A stretch of 64,000 nt of DNA, taken from the NCBI RefSeq assembly GCF_021300615.1, contig NZ_JAJTMY010000002.1, positions 124,001 to 188,000 on the forward strand. The letters are read 5' to 3'. The DNA comes from Helicobacter anatolicus (GTDB taxonomy: Bacteria > Campylobacterota > Campylobacteria > Campylobacterales > Helicobacteraceae). The translations under genes were made by a program, and so were the position numbers. The notes under the pieces are model-generated. The model made no database searches. It was not told the origin of the DNA and worked only from the letters and a program-made list of their open reading frames with translations. Shown here in pieces: positions 17,627-28,136 of the stretch. Positions within the stretch are counted from its first letter, which is position 1, and every line of letters starts with the position of its first letter.

Positions 17627-18859
17627 GTGCGTCGTGTAGTTGTAACTGGTTTAGGAATGGTGAATTCTTTAGGATTAAATAGAAGAGATTCTTTTAAATC
17701 TATAGCGGAAGGTCAGTGTGGAATTAAAAGAATAACTAGTTTTGATACAAGTGGGTTTCCCGTTCAGATTGCAGCAGAGATTACAAATTTTGATCCAAAT
17801 GAAGTGATGAATCCAAAAGAAGTAAAAAAAGCGGATCGTTTTATCCAGCTTGCACTTAAAGCTACACAAGAAGCAATGCAAGATAGTGGGCTTTTAAATA
17901 GTGAAGGAAAATGTGATGAAAATATTGCAGATAGGTTTGGGGTAAGTAGCGGCGCTGGTATTGGCGGTCTTGGTAATATTGAGAAAAATTCAATCACTTG
18001 TTTTGAAAAAGGCCCCAGAAGAATTAATCCTTTTTTTATACCTTCAGCACTTGTGAATATGCTTGGTGGGTTTACATCTATTGAGTTTGGTATTAAGGGA
18101 CCAAATTTAGCTAGTGTGACAGCTTGTGCAGCGGGAACACATGCAATCATTGAAGCTGGAAAAACAATTATGCTAAATGGTGCAGATAGAATGTTGGTTA
18201 TTGGTGCAGAATCTGCGATTTGTCCTGTAGGAATAGGTGGTTTTGCGGCAATGAAGGCTTTGAGTGATAGAAATGATGATCCGCAAAAGGCCTCAAGACC
18301 TTTTGATAAAAATCGCGATGGTTTTGTTATGGGTGAAGGTGCAGGAGCGTTAGTTTTGGAAGACTATGAAAGTGCTAAGGCGAGAGGGGCAAAGATTTAT
18401 GCAGAGCTTGTTGGTTTTGGTGAGAGTGGCGATGCAAATCATATTACTACCCCTGCTCCTGCTGGTGAAGGTGCAGCACGGGCGATGAGGGCAGCATTAA
18501 GTATGGCGCAAGTTGAAGTGGATTATATTAATGCACATGGGACAAGTACCGCGTATAATGATCTTTATGAGACTATGGCAATCAAACAGGTATTTGGAAG
18601 CAATATTCCTTTGATAAGTTCTACTAAGGGACAGATTGGACATTGTTTGGGTGCTGCTGGTGCATTAGAGGCGGTGATTTCTATTATGGCGATGGAAGAA
18701 GGTATACTACCTCCAACAATTAATCAGGAAGAAAAAGATCCAGAATGTGATTTGGACTACATACCCAATGTTGCTAGAGAAAAAAAAGCTAATGTTGTAA
18801 TGAGTAATTCTTTTGGTTTTGGTGGAACTAATGGGGTAGTAATCTTTAAAAAGGTTTAA
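17627..18859 (+). CDS. fabF: 3-oxoacyl-[acyl-carrier-protein] synthase II
   Basis: A 410-residue beta-ketoacyl-ACP synthase that extends acyl-ACP with malonyl-ACP in the cytoplasm. The Cys-His-His triad is seen as C167 in TACAAG, H304 in NAHGTST and H339 in GHCLGAAGA; SNSFGFGGTN closes the C-terminus. It starts at a GTG with AAGGAG upstream, in the acpP-fabF-accA operon. Length and motifs are normal. The His-His pair (rather than His-Asn) makes it a FabF/FabB-type elongation enzyme. Confidence 0.95.
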   Translation: MRRVVVTGLGMVNSLGLNRRDSFKSIAEGQCGIKRITSFDTSGFPVQIAAEITNFDPNEVMNPKEVKKADRFIQLALKATQEAMQDSGLLNSEGKCDENIADRFGVSSGAGIGGLGNIEKNSITCFEKGPRRINPFFIPSALVNMLGGFTSIEFGIKGPNLASVTACAAGTHAIIEAGKTIMLNGADRMLVIGAESAICPVGIGGFAAMKALSDRNDDPQKASRPFDKNRDGFVMGEGAGALVLEDYESAKARGAKIYAELVGFGESGDANHITTPAPAGEGAARAMRAALSMAQVEVDYINAHGTSTAYNDLYETMAIKQVFGSNIPLISSTKGQIGHCLGAAGALEAVISIMAMEEGILPPTINQEEKDPECDLDYIPNVAREKKANVVMSNSFGFGGTNGVVIFKKV

Positions 18860-18865
18860 GAAATA

Positions 18866-19792
18866 ATGGCTACATATCTTGATTTTGAACAACGTATAAA
18901 GGTTTTGCAAGATGAAATAGAGATGGCTATTATTAGGGGGGATAATGCAGCTAGAGAAATTTTAGAGATTGATCTAGAAAAAGAAGTACGATTGATTTAT
19001 GGTAATATGACGGATTATCAAAAATTACAACTTGCTAGACATCCTGATCGCCCTTATGCTATGGATTATATTGAACTTCTTTTAAAAGATGCTTATGAGA
19101 TTAGTGGAGATAGGCATTTTAGTGATGATAAGGCAATTGTCTGTTTTTTGGGAAAAATCGATGAGCAGCCTGTAATGGTGATCGGAGAAGAAAAAGGTAG
19201 GGGAACAAAAACTAAACTTATGCGTAATTTTGGTATGCCTAACCCTGAAGGATATAGAAAGGCATTAAGGGCAGCAAAATTTGCAGAGAAGTTTGATATT
19301 CCTATTTTGATGCTTGTAGATACTGCTGGAGCATATCCTGGAATTGGAGCAGAAGAAAGAGGGCAAAGCGAAGCGATTGCAAAAAATTTACAAGATTTTG
19401 CTGTATTGAATGTCCCTACAATATCAATTATTATTGGTGAGGGTGGTAGTGGTGGAGCATTAGCAATTGGTGTTGCAGATAAATTAGCAATGATGCAATA
19501 TTCTATTTTTAGTGTAATTTCTCCTGAGGGGTGTGCAGCAATTTTGTGGAATGATCCTGCAAAAATAGAATCTGCTACTAAGGCAATGAAAATCACCCCA
19601 GATGCTTTGAAAAATTTTGGTTTGATTGATGATGTTATTATAGAGCCTAGTCGTGGTGCTCATAGAGATAAAGAGCTTGCAGCACAAGCTATTAAAAAGT
19701 ATTTTTTAGAAAGTTTAAAAACTATTAAGGCGGAGAAAAATTTTGTTGAAAAACGCTATGAAAAATTAATGTCTTATGGGGCTTTTGTATAA
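18866..19792 (+). CDS. accA: Acetyl-CoA carboxylase carboxyltransferase subunit alpha
   Basis: A 308-residue alpha subunit of acetyl-CoA carboxyltransferase. With AccD it moves the carboxyl group from biotin to acetyl-CoA, giving malonyl-CoA, the first step in fatty-acid synthesis. Recognised by the N-terminal coiled segment ([14 protein letters not shown]), [35 protein letters not shown] and the oxyanion-type glycine loop [15 protein letters not shown]. It starts six bases after fabF in the same operon. No AccD is found in this window, as usual for split subunits. Confidence 0.95.
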   Translation: MATYLDFEQRIKVLQDEIEMAIIRGDNAAREILEIDLEKEVRLIYGNMTDYQKLQLARHPDRPYAMDYIELLLKDAYEISGDRHFSDDKAIVCFLGKIDEQPVMVIGEEKGRGTKTKLMRNFGMPNPEGYRKALRAAKFAEKFDIPILMLVDTAGAYPGIGAEERGQSEAIAKNLQDFAVLNVPTISIIIGEGGSGGALAIGVADKLAMMQYSIFSVISPEGCAAILWNDPAKIESATKAMKITPDALKNFGLIDDVIIEPSRGAHRDKELAAQAIKKYFLESLKTIKAEKNFVEKRYEKLMSYGAFV

Positions 19793-19820
19793 TATTAAGT
19801 AGTATAGAAAGGGAATAGGT

Positions 19821-20849
19821 ATGAAAGTAGCTCTTTTGATGAGTGGTGGAGTGGATAGTTCTTATTCTGCTTATTTACTAAAAAAACAAGGATATGAAGT
19901 TAAAGGATTTTATCTCAAATTGCACGATAAAGAAGAAAAACATCAAGTTTTTTTACGTAATTGTTATAAAGTTGCAGAAAATTTACAGATTGATTTTGAA
20001 ATTATTGAAGCACAAGAGGCTTTCAGACAAAAAGTTTATAATGAATTTGTAGAAAGTTATAAGCGTGGTGAAACACCAAATCCTTGTGCTTTGTGTAATC
20101 CTTTGATGAAATTTGGCTTGGCACTTGATATTGCTTTGGAGCAGGGGTGTCAAAAAATTGCGACAGGGCATTATGCTAGAATTGGAAAAATTGGTGAGCA
20201 TTTAAGAATTAGGGAAGCTAAAGATAAAACAAAAGATCAAAGTTATTTTCTTTATGCAATCTCACAAACAGCTATCAACTCTTTGATTTTTCCTCTCGGA
20301 GATATGTTAAAAGAAGAGGTTAAACCTCTTGCTTTTGCAGCAATGCCTTGGCTTGGAAGTTTAGAGACTTATAAAGAATCTCAAGAAATTTGTTTTGTAG
20401 AGACAGATTATATTGATATTTTAAAGAAGCATGTAGATGTGGAAAAAGAAGGTATCGTGCGTAATGTGCATGGCCAGGAAGTAGGGATGCATAAGGGATA
20501 TATGCAGTATACTATTGGTAAAAGAAAAGGATTTAGTGTAAAAGGTGCGCATGATCCACATTTTGTTTTAAAGATTATTCCAGAGAAAAATGAGATCGTT
20601 GTGGGTAAAAAAGAAGATCTAGCTACTTTTGAAGTTGAAGCGATGAATAAAACATTGCCTGGTGATTTTGTATCAGGAAATTATTATGTCAAAATACGCT
20701 ATCGAAGTACCCCTGCACTAGCTTTTGTAAGTTTAATAGATGAGAAGATTATCGCAAAGTTTGAGGAACCTGTGTATGGTGTAGCAAAGGGACAGGCTCT
20801 TGTAGTATATGTAGATGATAATGTACTTGGTGGAGGCGTGATTCTTTAA
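19821..20849 (+). CDS. mnmA: tRNA-specific 2-thiouridylase MnmA
   Basis: A 342-residue enzyme that thiolates U34 of tRNA-Lys, -Glu and -Gln. The PP-loop [13 protein letters not shown] (5-17) binds ATP. Catalytic cysteines are C92 (or C89) in [13 protein letters not shown] and C191 in QEICFVE. The ATGHYAR segment near 115 and the C-terminal beta-barrel are normal. It is slightly shorter than the E. coli enzyme, as in other epsilonproteobacteria. It follows accA after 28 bases with its own AAAGGGAATAGG ribosome site and may be the last gene of that operon. Confidence 0.94.
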   Translation: MKVALLMSGGVDSSYSAYLLKKQGYEVKGFYLKLHDKEEKHQVFLRNCYKVAENLQIDFEIIEAQEAFRQKVYNEFVESYKRGETPNPCALCNPLMKFGLALDIALEQGCQKIATGHYARIGKIGEHLRIREAKDKTKDQSYFLYAISQTAINSLIFPLGDMLKEEVKPLAFAAMPWLGSLETYKESQEICFVETDYIDILKKHVDVEKEGIVRNVHGQEVGMHKGYMQYTIGKRKGFSVKGAHDPHFVLKIIPEKNEIVVGKKEDLATFEVEAMNKTLPGDFVSGNYYVKIRYRSTPALAFVSLIDEKIIAKFEEPVYGVAKGQALVVYVDDNVLGGGVIL

Positions 20850-21015
20850 TTTTTTTGAGAAAATTTTAACATGCAATAAGAAGTATTTTAGAATCATGTA
20901 GTGAGTGAAGTAGGATTTTAATAAAGATATCGCATAAAAATATAAGGTAGGTTATAAAACTATTACCTATTACTATAGAAAAAAGCATAATTTTATAGGG
21001 CACTATCCCTTTGTA

Positions 21016-21064
21016 ATGCTAGAATGATATTTATATCTTAGGATCTCAAAAAATATTCTAGCAT
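21016..21064. repeat. Inverted repeat between mnmA and the SDR gene
   Basis: Ten-base perfectly complementary arms (ATGCTAGAAT at 21016-21025, ATTCTAGCAT at 21055-21064) enclose a 29-base loop, and pairing can extend a few bases inward. It lies between convergent genes and has no T-run, so it may be a weak bidirectional terminator or a structured RNA. Confidence 0.5.
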
Positions 21065-21091
21065 GTTGGATTTGTAATTATTGTTATAGAA

Positions 21092-21838
21092 TTAATTATT
21101 ATTTTCATAAACCTTTAGTCCTGCAGGTGCTTGTGTGGTTGGCATTATTTCTATACGATTGATATTAATATGTTTAGGAAGTGAAGCACACCAATACACG
21201 CTTTCAGCAATATCTTGTGCCATAAGTGGTTGGGAATTTTTATAAAGGTTTTCTGCACGCTCTTTGTCTCCATAGAATCTTACAAGAGAAAATTCACTAC
21301 CACCTGTTAGACCGGGTTCAATATTGCTTACCCTGATATTTTTTCCAATTAAATCTGCTCTAAGATTGAGGCTAAATTGCTTAACAAAAGCTTTTGTTGC
21401 ACCATAAATATTGCTACCAGGATAGGGATATGTACCCGCGATAGAACCAATATTAATAATGTGTCCAAGATTTTTTTCTATCATAAAAGGCAATATGAGA
21501 TGAGTAAGTTTTACAAGACCCAAAATATTTGTTTCAATCATGGTTTCCCAATCTTTTAATGAACTTTCTTGAGCATTAGAAATTCCAAGGGCCAATCCCG
21601 CATTATTAATAAGAATATCAATATCTTTTCCATGTACTTTTAACATTGCAGAAATTTCTTTGGTATTATTGATATCACAAGGCAAGATTGCTAAGCATTG
21701 CTTACCAAGTTCTTTTTGGAGTGTTAGTAATTTTTCTTTGCGTCTTGCTAGTAAAATTACTTGATGATTTTGTTCTACAAATTTTCTTGCAATTGCTTCT
21801 CCGATTCCTGAGCTTGCACCTGTGATAAATGCTAGCAT
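21092..21838 (-). CDS. Short-chain dehydrogenase/reductase (YdfG-like)
   Basis: A 248-residue classical SDR oxidoreductase. The dinucleotide-binding motif is TGASSGIGEA (6-15); NNAG lies at 78-81; the catalytic set is S132, Y145 and K149 (YGATK). Arg32-Arg33 after the second strand suggest NADP preference. Its closest resemblance is to YdfG-type 3-hydroxy acid dehydrogenases, which oxidise serine, allothreonine or 3-hydroxypropionate, but SDR substrates are poorly predictable. It is a single gene convergent to mnmA; an AAGGAG site precedes the ATG. Confidence 0.85.
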   Translation of the reverse strand: MLAFITGASSGIGEAIARKFVEQNHQVILLARRKEKLLTLQKELGKQCLAILPCDINNTKEISAMLKVHGKDIDILINNAGLALGISNAQESSLKDWETMIETNILGLVKLTHLILPFMIEKNLGHIINIGSIAGTYPYPGSNIYGATKAFVKQFSLNLRADLIGKNIRVSNIEPGLTGGSEFSLVRFYGDKERAENLYKNSQPLMAQDIAESVYWCASLPKHININRIEIMPTTQAPAGLKVYENNN

Positions 21839-21913
21839 AAATTCTCCTTAATAATTTTTGATTTATAGAGCAGTCTATCTTGTTTGATTAAATGTGTATT
21901 GAATAATACATTT

Positions 21914-21919
21914 TATAAT
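21914..21919 (+). promoter_or_regulatory. -10 box of the mqnD-hemE unit
   Basis: A consensus TATAAT sits about 30 bases before the mqnD start, just after a small GTATT/AATAC hairpin. Confidence 0.45.
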
Positions 21920-21949
21920 ATAAGGATATATTTTTGATAAAGGTGAGAA

Positions 21950-22813
21950 ATGATTAGTGTTGGCCATAGTCCAGATGCTGATGATTTATTTATGTATTAT
22001 GCAATTGTGTTTGGTTGGGTGGATAGTGCTTTGAATCAAAAATTTGAAAATATTGCTTTAGATATTCAAACTTTAAATGAAAAAGCCCTAATGGGAGAGT
22101 TAGATGTTAGTGCTATTTCATTTGCACTTTATCCTTTAATCAAGGATCAGTATGCTTTATTAAGGACAGGGGTTAGTTTTGGTAATGGATATGGCCCTAA
22201 GCTTGTTAAAAAAAAAGGTGTAAAATTAAAAAAGAATTTTAAAGTTGCATTGAGTGGAAAACACACAAGTAATGCTTTAATTTTTAGGATTTTTTATCCA
22301 GAAGCAAGGATTGTTTATAAGAATTTTCTAGAGATTGAGCAAGCTGTTTTAAGTGGCGAAGTTGATGCTGGCGTGTTGATACATGAATCTATTTTGTGTT
22401 ATGATGATGCTTTGGAGGTAGAGGTAGAGCTTTGGGATATTTGGCGAGAACTTGTAAAAGAAAATTTACCTCTACCTTTGGGTGGCATGGCATTAAGAAG
22501 ATCTATCCCGTTAAATAGGGCTATTGATATTGAAAAAACTTTAATAAAAGCTGTAGATGTGGCTTTGAGGGGTAAAAAAACTTTATCGCAAATGTTGATG
22601 CAAAAAGGTATTATTCGTGTCGATTCTCAAAAACTTGATATTTACTTAAATCTTTATGCAAATGAAGATTCTGTAATATTAAATAGTCAGCAAAAAAAAG
22701 GTCTAGAAAAAATGTTTAAGCTTGGATATGATGCAAAAATTTATGATAGAGCTATAGAAAATTGTGATGATTATCTTATTCCTATGGAATATGAGTCATT
22801 GCGTTTTAATTAA
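21950..22813 (+). CDS. mqnD: 1,4-dihydroxy-6-naphthoate synthase (futalosine pathway)
   Basis: A 287-residue periplasmic-binding-fold enzyme matching MqnD, which converts cyclic dehypoxanthinylfutalosine to 1,4-dihydroxy-6-naphthoate in menaquinone synthesis. The N-terminal GHSPDADDLFMYYAI resembles the SPxxND(T/L)F signature of the family; a substrate-binding GNGYGPKLV region and LPLPLGGMALRR follow. Menaquinone is the only respiratory quinone in Helicobacter, and ubiE/menG at 62.3 kb acts at the end of the same pathway. hemE follows after 14 bases. It could in principle be MqnA, but the SPDADD signature favours MqnD. Confidence 0.85.
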   Translation: MISVGHSPDADDLFMYYAIVFGWVDSALNQKFENIALDIQTLNEKALMGELDVSAISFALYPLIKDQYALLRTGVSFGNGYGPKLVKKKGVKLKKNFKVALSGKHTSNALIFRIFYPEARIVYKNFLEIEQAVLSGEVDAGVLIHESILCYDDALEVEVELWDIWRELVKENLPLPLGGMALRRSIPLNRAIDIEKTLIKAVDVALRGKKTLSQMLMQKGIIRVDSQKLDIYLNLYANEDSVILNSQQKKGLEKMFKLGYDAKIYDRAIENCDDYLIPMEYESLRFN

Positions 22814-22827
22814 AGAAAGGATAAAAA

Positions 22828-23850
22828 ATGATTTTTATTGATGCATGTAAAAGAAAAGAAACACCTTATACACCGATATGGATGATGAGACAAGCAGGAC
22901 GCTATCTTGAAGAATATAGAGAAACGCGTAAAAAAGCAGGAAATTTTTTAGATCTTTGTCATAATGTAGAGTTGGCTACAGAGGTGACTTTACAACCTGT
23001 AGAGATACTTAATGTAGATGCTGCAATTTTATTTAGTGATATTTTGGTTGTGCCTCTTGAGATGGGATTGCCTTTAGAGTTTGTAGCAGGTGAAGGTCCA
23101 CAATTTCAAAGAACTATCACAAATTATCAGGATGTTTGCAATCTTAAAAAAGATGCGTTTTTAAAGCTAGATTATGTATATGATACAATATCAAGTGTGC
23201 GCGCAAAACTCTCAAAAGACAAGGCTTTGATTGGTTTTTGTGGTTCTCCTTGGACACTTGCCACTTATATGATAGAGGGTGAGGGTAGTAAAACTTACGC
23301 AAAAAGTAAAAAAATGCTTTATGAAAATCCTCAAACAATGCATTATCTTTTAAAGCAAATTACAGACGAACTTAAAGGGTATTTGATTAGACAAATTGAA
23401 GCAGGTGCAAATGCGGTTATGGTTTTTGATTCTTGGGCGAGTGCTTTGGAACAAGAAGCATATTTTGAATTTAGCTGGGGGTATATGAAAGATATTGCAA
23501 AATATATCAAAATGCATTATCCAGAGATACCAGTAATTTTATTTCCTAAGGGGATTGCAGGATATTTAAAGCATATTGATGGTAATTTTGATGTTTTTGG
23601 CGTGGATTGGGGAACGCCTATGGAATTTGCTAAACAGCATTTAGGAGGAAAATATGTATTACAAGGCAATCTAGAGCCTAGTAGACTTTATAACGAAGAT
23701 TTTATGGAAATGGGCGTGGATGAGATTATTGGGATTATGGGAAAAAAAGCAGGGCATATTTTCAATTTAGGGCATGGAATGTTGCCAGATTTACCAAGAG
23801 AAAATGTAATTAAGCTTGTAGAAATGGTACATAAAAAAACAAAAAGGTAG
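22828..23850 (+). CDS. hemE: Uroporphyrinogen decarboxylase
   Basis: A 340-residue cytoplasmic enzyme that decarboxylates uroporphyrinogen III to coproporphyrinogen III in heme synthesis. The first signature, [16 protein letters not shown], lies at 16-31; the second, [16 protein letters not shown], near 135; DWGTPM and the C-terminal [15 protein letters not shown] are also in place. AAAGGATAAAAA precedes the ATG. It is co-transcribed with mqnD, so quinone and heme synthesis are coupled here. hemJ at 60.5 kb acts later in the same pathway. Confidence 0.96.
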   Translation: MIFIDACKRKETPYTPIWMMRQAGRYLEEYRETRKKAGNFLDLCHNVELATEVTLQPVEILNVDAAILFSDILVVPLEMGLPLEFVAGEGPQFQRTITNYQDVCNLKKDAFLKLDYVYDTISSVRAKLSKDKALIGFCGSPWTLATYMIEGEGSKTYAKSKKMLYENPQTMHYLLKQITDELKGYLIRQIEAGANAVMVFDSWASALEQEAYFEFSWGYMKDIAKYIKMHYPEIPVILFPKGIAGYLKHIDGNFDVFGVDWGTPMEFAKQHLGGKYVLQGNLEPSRLYNEDFMEMGVDEIIGIMGKKAGHIFNLGHGMLPDLPRENVIKLVEMVHKKTKR

Positions 23851-23971
23851 GCAATAGACTTTTTATCTAATAGGGCTATATGAAGGGTTTTAAATATTAT
23901 TTAGGGGCTTATAGACTTAAAAGATAAAATGACTTTTCATATATTCTCAATATATATTGTAAATATATATT

Positions 23972-24880
23972 TTACTTGCTGTTATAATTTTTAATATAGT
24001 TGTCAATTTTTTGTAAAATTTCTGGTTTGATCTCTAGTTTTAGCTCCAAAATACTTAAGGGTAATCCAAAGTTAAGAAGCTTAACCTCATCCTTTTGTGT
24101 GACAAGTAGTGAGGTTGCATTATGGTTTTTTAGTTGCTGTGTTAAAAAATCCTTATTAAAAGTGCTATGATCATTAAAGGTGATTTTTCCAACAACATTA
24201 GGTAAAAATTGATCTAAACGCGAGGGATTTGCAATAGCAGTAACCAAAAGCATGTGTTTGGTGGGATTTTTAAGTGTGACAATGCGTTTATAATCTTGAT
24301 CTTCTGTGATTGTTAGATCTGCAGTATTGTAAAGATAGGGATTTTCACGATAAATTCCACTAGGAATACAAAAATTAAAATAGGGTTGCAATTTAGGTTT
24401 TAGTAAAATATTAAGTTTTTTATAGTTAAATCGGAAACCATCATCTAAAAATACAATCTTAATTCCCATTTCTTTTGCTTTTTCTAGTGCAAGGTGGCGT
24501 TTTTTGCAAACAATTACACTGGCATTAGGGAGTTTTTTTGCAATGAGATAGGCCTCATCTCCTGCTTGTTCTTGTGTGCTTAGAATCTCTCCTTTATGAC
24601 TTATTACTAATAGCCCCTTAGATTTGCGTTTGTAGCCTCGCAAGATTATTGCTACATTTTTGTAATCTTTGGCAGTTTCTATAATAAAGGGAGTTTTGCC
24701 ACTACCTCCTGCTACAAGATTGCCAATGCTAATAATTGGAATTTGAAAATCTTGAAATTTGCTAAATTTTCTTCGTAAAGTGGAGGCAATAAAATATAAA
24801 AGACTAATAGGGAGTAGGCATATAGCAAGAATTTTTTGCCAAAAATTTGGTTTGTAAAAATAACGATCAATAAAACGCAT
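23972..24880 (-). CDS. lpxK: Tetraacyldisaccharide 4'-kinase
   Basis: A 302-residue inner-membrane-associated kinase that phosphorylates the 4' position of the lipid A disaccharide. An N-terminal hydrophobic helix (about 15-33) is followed by the P-loop ISIGNLVAGGSGKTPFI (50-66) and the DDGFRFNY motif near 145. Length is normal. It lies 11 bases downstream of nadE on the same strand, a pairing also seen in H. pylori. Intact. Confidence 0.93.
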   Translation of the reverse strand: MRFIDRYFYKPNFWQKILAICLLPISLLYFIASTLRRKFSKFQDFQIPIISIGNLVAGGSGKTPFIIETAKDYKNVAIILRGYKRKSKGLLVISHKGEILSTQEQAGDEAYLIAKKLPNASVIVCKKRHLALEKAKEMGIKIVFLDDGFRFNYKKLNILLKPKLQPYFNFCIPSGIYRENPYLYNTADLTITEDQDYKRIVTLKNPTKHMLLVTAIANPSRLDQFLPNVVGKITFNDHSTFNKDFLTQQLKNHNATSLLVTQKDEVKLLNFGLPLSILELKLEIKPEILQKIDNYIKNYNSK

Positions 24881-24891
24881 AAAAATCCTTT

Positions 24892-25701
24892 TTAAAAATT
24901 TTGTATTAAGGGGTGCTCGTGTTTAAAAAGATTATTCTGGATTCTTTTTACTATTGTTTGCACCATTTTTGTATCAAATCCTTGGGAAATTAAAAATTGA
25001 GAATCTATTGTTTTGTATACAGGAAAATTTTGAGAAATATAAAAAAGTAGTGGATCTAAAATTTCGTAGCTATAGCCTAGTTCATCACTATCACTTTGGT
25101 TAGGGTAGAGATCGGCACTCGGGGCTTTTTGGATGATATTTTGTGGCAAATTTAAAATTTTTGCAATTTGAAAAATTTGCGTTTTATAGAATGTGGCAAT
25201 AGGATTGATTGCACAAGCAAGATCTCCATGAAGTGTTCCATATCCAAGCATTAGTTCACTTTTGTTTGAAGTGCCAATGACTAAGGCATTATTTTTTGCA
25301 GAATAATCATAAAGAATATTCATGCGCATGCGTGCCAAAAAATTTCCTAATCGTAATCTTGTCGGATTTTCTTCTCTGAAAATTTTCTCATAAGGTGCTA
25401 TAGAATGGATAGTGTAGGGAATGTCAAATTGTGTGCAAAGTGTTTTAGCATCTTGTAAATGCATGGGATTTGAATGAATTGCTGGCATGCATACAGCTAG
25501 AATCTTTTGATGTTTTTTTAAGGCTTTTTTGCATAATACTCCAACAACAGCGCTATCAATACCTCCACTAAGCCCAAAAACAATAGAATCAAAATTCTTT
25601 TTTTCCAAAGAAGATTGCAAAAAATCACAGGTTTTTTCTATGGTATGAGATGAGATTTGTGCTGTCAATAAATTTTGTGATTCTACTATTATAGATGTCA
25701 A
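24892..25701 (-). CDS. nadE: NH3-dependent NAD+ synthetase
   Basis: A 269-residue NAD synthetase that amidates deamido-NAD using ATP and ammonia. The PP-loop is FGLSGGIDSAVVG (42-54). GTSNKSELMLGYGTLHGD near 145 and the KAPSADLYPNQSDSDELGY region near 190 match the family's deamido-NAD and ammonia sites. No glutaminase domain is present, so it uses free ammonia. It is followed by lpxK. An AAGGAA site precedes the ATG. It is divergent from flaA, and the two share an intergenic region of about 150 bases. Confidence 0.94.
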   Translation of the reverse strand: MTSIIVESQNLLTAQISSHTIEKTCDFLQSSLEKKNFDSIVFGLSGGIDSAVVGVLCKKALKKHQKILAVCMPAIHSNPMHLQDAKTLCTQFDIPYTIHSIAPYEKIFREENPTRLRLGNFLARMRMNILYDYSAKNNALVIGTSNKSELMLGYGTLHGDLACAINPIATFYKTQIFQIAKILNLPQNIIQKAPSADLYPNQSDSDELGYSYEILDPLLFYISQNFPVYKTIDSQFLISQGFDTKMVQTIVKRIQNNLFKHEHPLIQNF

Positions 25702-25767
25702 AGGAATTCCTTTTAAGATAGTGTTTATGGTTATTTTATCTAAAAATAAAAAAATACTAAAAAACCA

Positions 25768-25796
25768 TTAAAGAAAAATACAAAAGCTACGATTTT
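25768..25796 (+). promoter_or_regulatory. Sigma28 (FliA) promoter of flaA
   Basis: TAAA at 25769-25772, a 15-base spacer, then TACGATTT at 25788-25795, close to the FliA consensus TAAA-N15-GCCGATAA. Position and spacing fit a late flagellar gene. Confidence 0.8.
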
Positions 25797-25854
25797 ATTT
25801 TTAACCAAAACGCAAGGAAGCTTTTGGATTTTTTTAATTTTAAAGGAGTAACTT

Positions 25855-27414
25855 ATGGCTTTTCAAGTCAATACAAATATTAATGCTTTAAATACGCATG
25901 CGTCTTCAGTTTTAACTCAATCTAGTTTAAGAAACTCTTTGGAGAAATTGAGCTCTGGTTTGAGAATCAATAAGGCAGCAGATGATGCATCTGGTATGAC
26001 AATTGCAGATAGTTTGAGATCTCAAGCAAATGCTTTGGGTCAGGCAATTAGCAACGCAAATGATGGTATAGGGATTATCCAAATTGCTGATAAAGCAATG
26101 GATGAGCAACTTAAAATTTTGGATACTATTAAAGTGAAAGCTACACAAGCTGCACAAGATGGTCAATCTCTAGAATCTAGAAAGGCAATTCAAGCTGATA
26201 TTACAAGACTTATTCAAGGGCTTGATAATATTGGTAACACAACATCTTATAACGGTCAAGCATTGCTTTCTGGACAATGGACAAACAAAGAATTCCAAAT
26301 TGGTGCTTATTCAAATCAAAGTATCAAAGTTTCTGTTGGTGCTACAACTTCTGATAAGATTGGACAAGTAAGAATTAATACAGGTGCAATGATTACTGCA
26401 GCGAGCGAAGCAAGTTTGACACTTAGAGATGGTGATAAAAAAATCAATCTTGAAACTGTTAAAATTTCTCACTCAGTAGGTACAGGTCTTGGAGCTCTTG
26501 CTGAAGTTATTAATAAAAATAGCGGTAAAACAGGAATTAGAGCACAGGCAAATGTTGTAACAACTTCTGATAAAGAAATTATGTCAGGTAACCTTAAAAA
26601 TCTTACTATCAATGGTGTAAATATTGGTAATATCGTTGATATTAAAAAAGGTGACTCTGATGGTCGTTTGGTGCAAGCAATTAATGCTCTTAGTTCAAGT
26701 ACAGGTGTTGAAGCTTCTACAGATGCAAATGGTCGTTTAAGTCTTAGAAGTGTTGATGGACGCGGTATTGTATTGAAAGTAGATGGCAATAATAAAGATG
26801 GCGAGGGTCAAGAAGAGAATAAAGCTGCAATTGCTATTGAAACTGTAAATGGTGGTCAAAGCATTACTAATGAAACAGGTTCTACAAACTATGGAAGACT
26901 ATCTCTTGTAAGATTAGATTCTAGAGATATTGTAATTTCAAATAGCGAAAAGCCTGATGAAAATTCATATAGTGCAATTGGTTTTAGCGAAGGACAAACT
27001 GCACAAGCTACTGTAAACTTGCGTGATGTATTAGGTGAATTTAACGCTTCTGTAAAATCTGCAGCAGGTGTGAATTATAATGCAGTTATTGCAAGTGGTA
27101 ATACAAGTCTAGGTGCAGGTGTTACAACTCTTGCAGGTGCTATGCTTGTTATGGATATTGCAGAATCAGCACAAAAGATGCTAGATAAGATTCGTTCAGA
27201 TCTCGGTTCTGTTCAAGGTCAAATGACAAGTACAGTAAATAATATCACTGTAACACAAGTGAATGTTAAAGCTGCTGAAAGTGGTATTAGAGATGTTGAT
27301 TTTGCTGCTGAGTCTGCAGAATTTAACAAAAATAATATCCTTGCACAATCTGGAAGCTATGCAATGAGCCAAGCTAATGCTGTTCAGCAAAATATTTTGA
27401 GACTTTTAAGTTAA
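25855..27414 (+). CDS. flaA: Major flagellin FlaA
   Basis: A 519-residue flagellin, the filament subunit exported by the flagellar type III apparatus without a cleaved signal. The N-terminal D0/D1 helices ([13 protein letters not shown] through [15 protein letters not shown]) and C-terminal D1/D0 helices ([29 protein letters not shown]) are conserved. The middle matches H. pylori FlaA rather than FlaB ([32 protein letters not shown]). Ser/Thr in the central domain are possible pseudaminic acid sites. A sigma28 promoter precedes it and a strong terminator follows. The next gene is magIII, as in H. pylori. Confidence 0.95.
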   Translation: MAFQVNTNINALNTHASSVLTQSSLRNSLEKLSSGLRINKAADDASGMTIADSLRSQANALGQAISNANDGIGIIQIADKAMDEQLKILDTIKVKATQAAQDGQSLESRKAIQADITRLIQGLDNIGNTTSYNGQALLSGQWTNKEFQIGAYSNQSIKVSVGATTSDKIGQVRINTGAMITAASEASLTLRDGDKKINLETVKISHSVGTGLGALAEVINKNSGKTGIRAQANVVTTSDKEIMSGNLKNLTINGVNIGNIVDIKKGDSDGRLVQAINALSSSTGVEASTDANGRLSLRSVDGRGIVLKVDGNNKDGEGQEENKAAIAIETVNGGQSITNETGSTNYGRLSLVRLDSRDIVISNSEKPDENSYSAIGFSEGQTAQATVNLRDVLGEFNASVKSAAGVNYNAVIASGNTSLGAGVTTLAGAMLVMDIAESAQKMLDKIRSDLGSVQGQMTSTVNNITVTQVNVKAAESGIRDVDFAAESAEFNKNNILAQSGSYAMSQANAVQQNILRLLS

Positions 27415-27446
27415 TCCAGATCCCCTTTTGGGGATTGGAATTTTTA
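27415..27446 (+). terminator. Rho-independent terminator of flaA
   Basis: A stem of TCCA-ATCCCC paired with GGGGAT-TGGA (27415-27439, one bulged base) with a TTTT loop is followed by five T residues. It begins two bases after the flaA stop. Confidence 0.85.
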
Positions 27447-27470
27447 GTAAATTTATTTTTGGTGGTTGTG

Positions 27471-28136
27471 ATGTTAGAAAGTAGTTATTCACTTTTTTTG
27501 GCATTAAAAAAAATGGATTTACTAAAAAATTCTTCTTTGTATTGGTGGCCTAATGCTCTGAGCTTTGAAGTGGTAGTGGGCGCTATTTTGACACAAAATA
27601 CTAAATGGGAAAATGTAGAAAAGTCTCTTAAAAACCTTAAAGATTCTCATATTCTTTGTAAAGATAACACACAAAGCTTAAAAAATTTTTCAAAATTATC
27701 TGTGCAAAGTCTTGCAAATCTTATTTATCCTAGTGGTTTTTATAACCAAAAATCTTCGCGTTTATATAGGCTTTCTTTAGCGATTTTAGAAGAGTTTGGT
27801 AATTTTGAAAATTTTGTAGAAAATGTAAGTAGAGAATGGCTATTGTCGCAAAAAGGCATAGGAATGGAGAGTGCAGATAGCATTTTAAACTATGCTTGTG
27901 ATCGCGAGATTATGGTAGTAGATAAATATACACAAAAACTTTTGGCATCTTTAGGGTATGAATTTGATGATTATGAGGAGATACAAAGTTGGCTAGAAAG
28001 GGGAATTGAAGAAAACTTTTCTCAACTTCAAGAATATAAAAGTTTAAGTCTTGTTTATGCGAGATTTCATGGAAAGATTGTAGAATTTAGTAAAAAAAAG
28101 TTGGTGTTCAATGCAAAACACTTTGGAGATTTTTAA
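27471..28136 (+). CDS. magIII: 3-methyladenine DNA glycosylase MagIII
   Basis: A 221-residue base-excision DNA glycosylase of the helix-hairpin-helix superfamily, endonuclease III-like but without the iron-sulfur cysteines. Its HhH is LSQKGIGMESADSIL (125-139); the likely catalytic Asp is D151 in VVDKYTQ, and YARFHGKIVEFSKKKL near 196-211 carries the lysine known to be carbamylated in H. pylori MagIII. I start at ATG 27471, because the upstream TTG lies inside the flaA terminator and the family begins here. It removes 3-methyladenine from DNA. Its end overlaps the peptidase gene by 26 bases. Confidence 0.88.
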   Translation: MLESSYSLFLALKKMDLLKNSSLYWWPNALSFEVVVGAILTQNTKWENVEKSLKNLKDSHILCKDNTQSLKNFSKLSVQSLANLIYPSGFYNQKSSRLYRLSLAILEEFGNFENFVENVSREWLLSQKGIGMESADSILNYACDREIMVVDKYTQKLLASLGYEFDDYEEIQSWLERGIEENFSQLQEYKSLSLVYARFHGKIVEFSKKKLVFNAKHFGDF

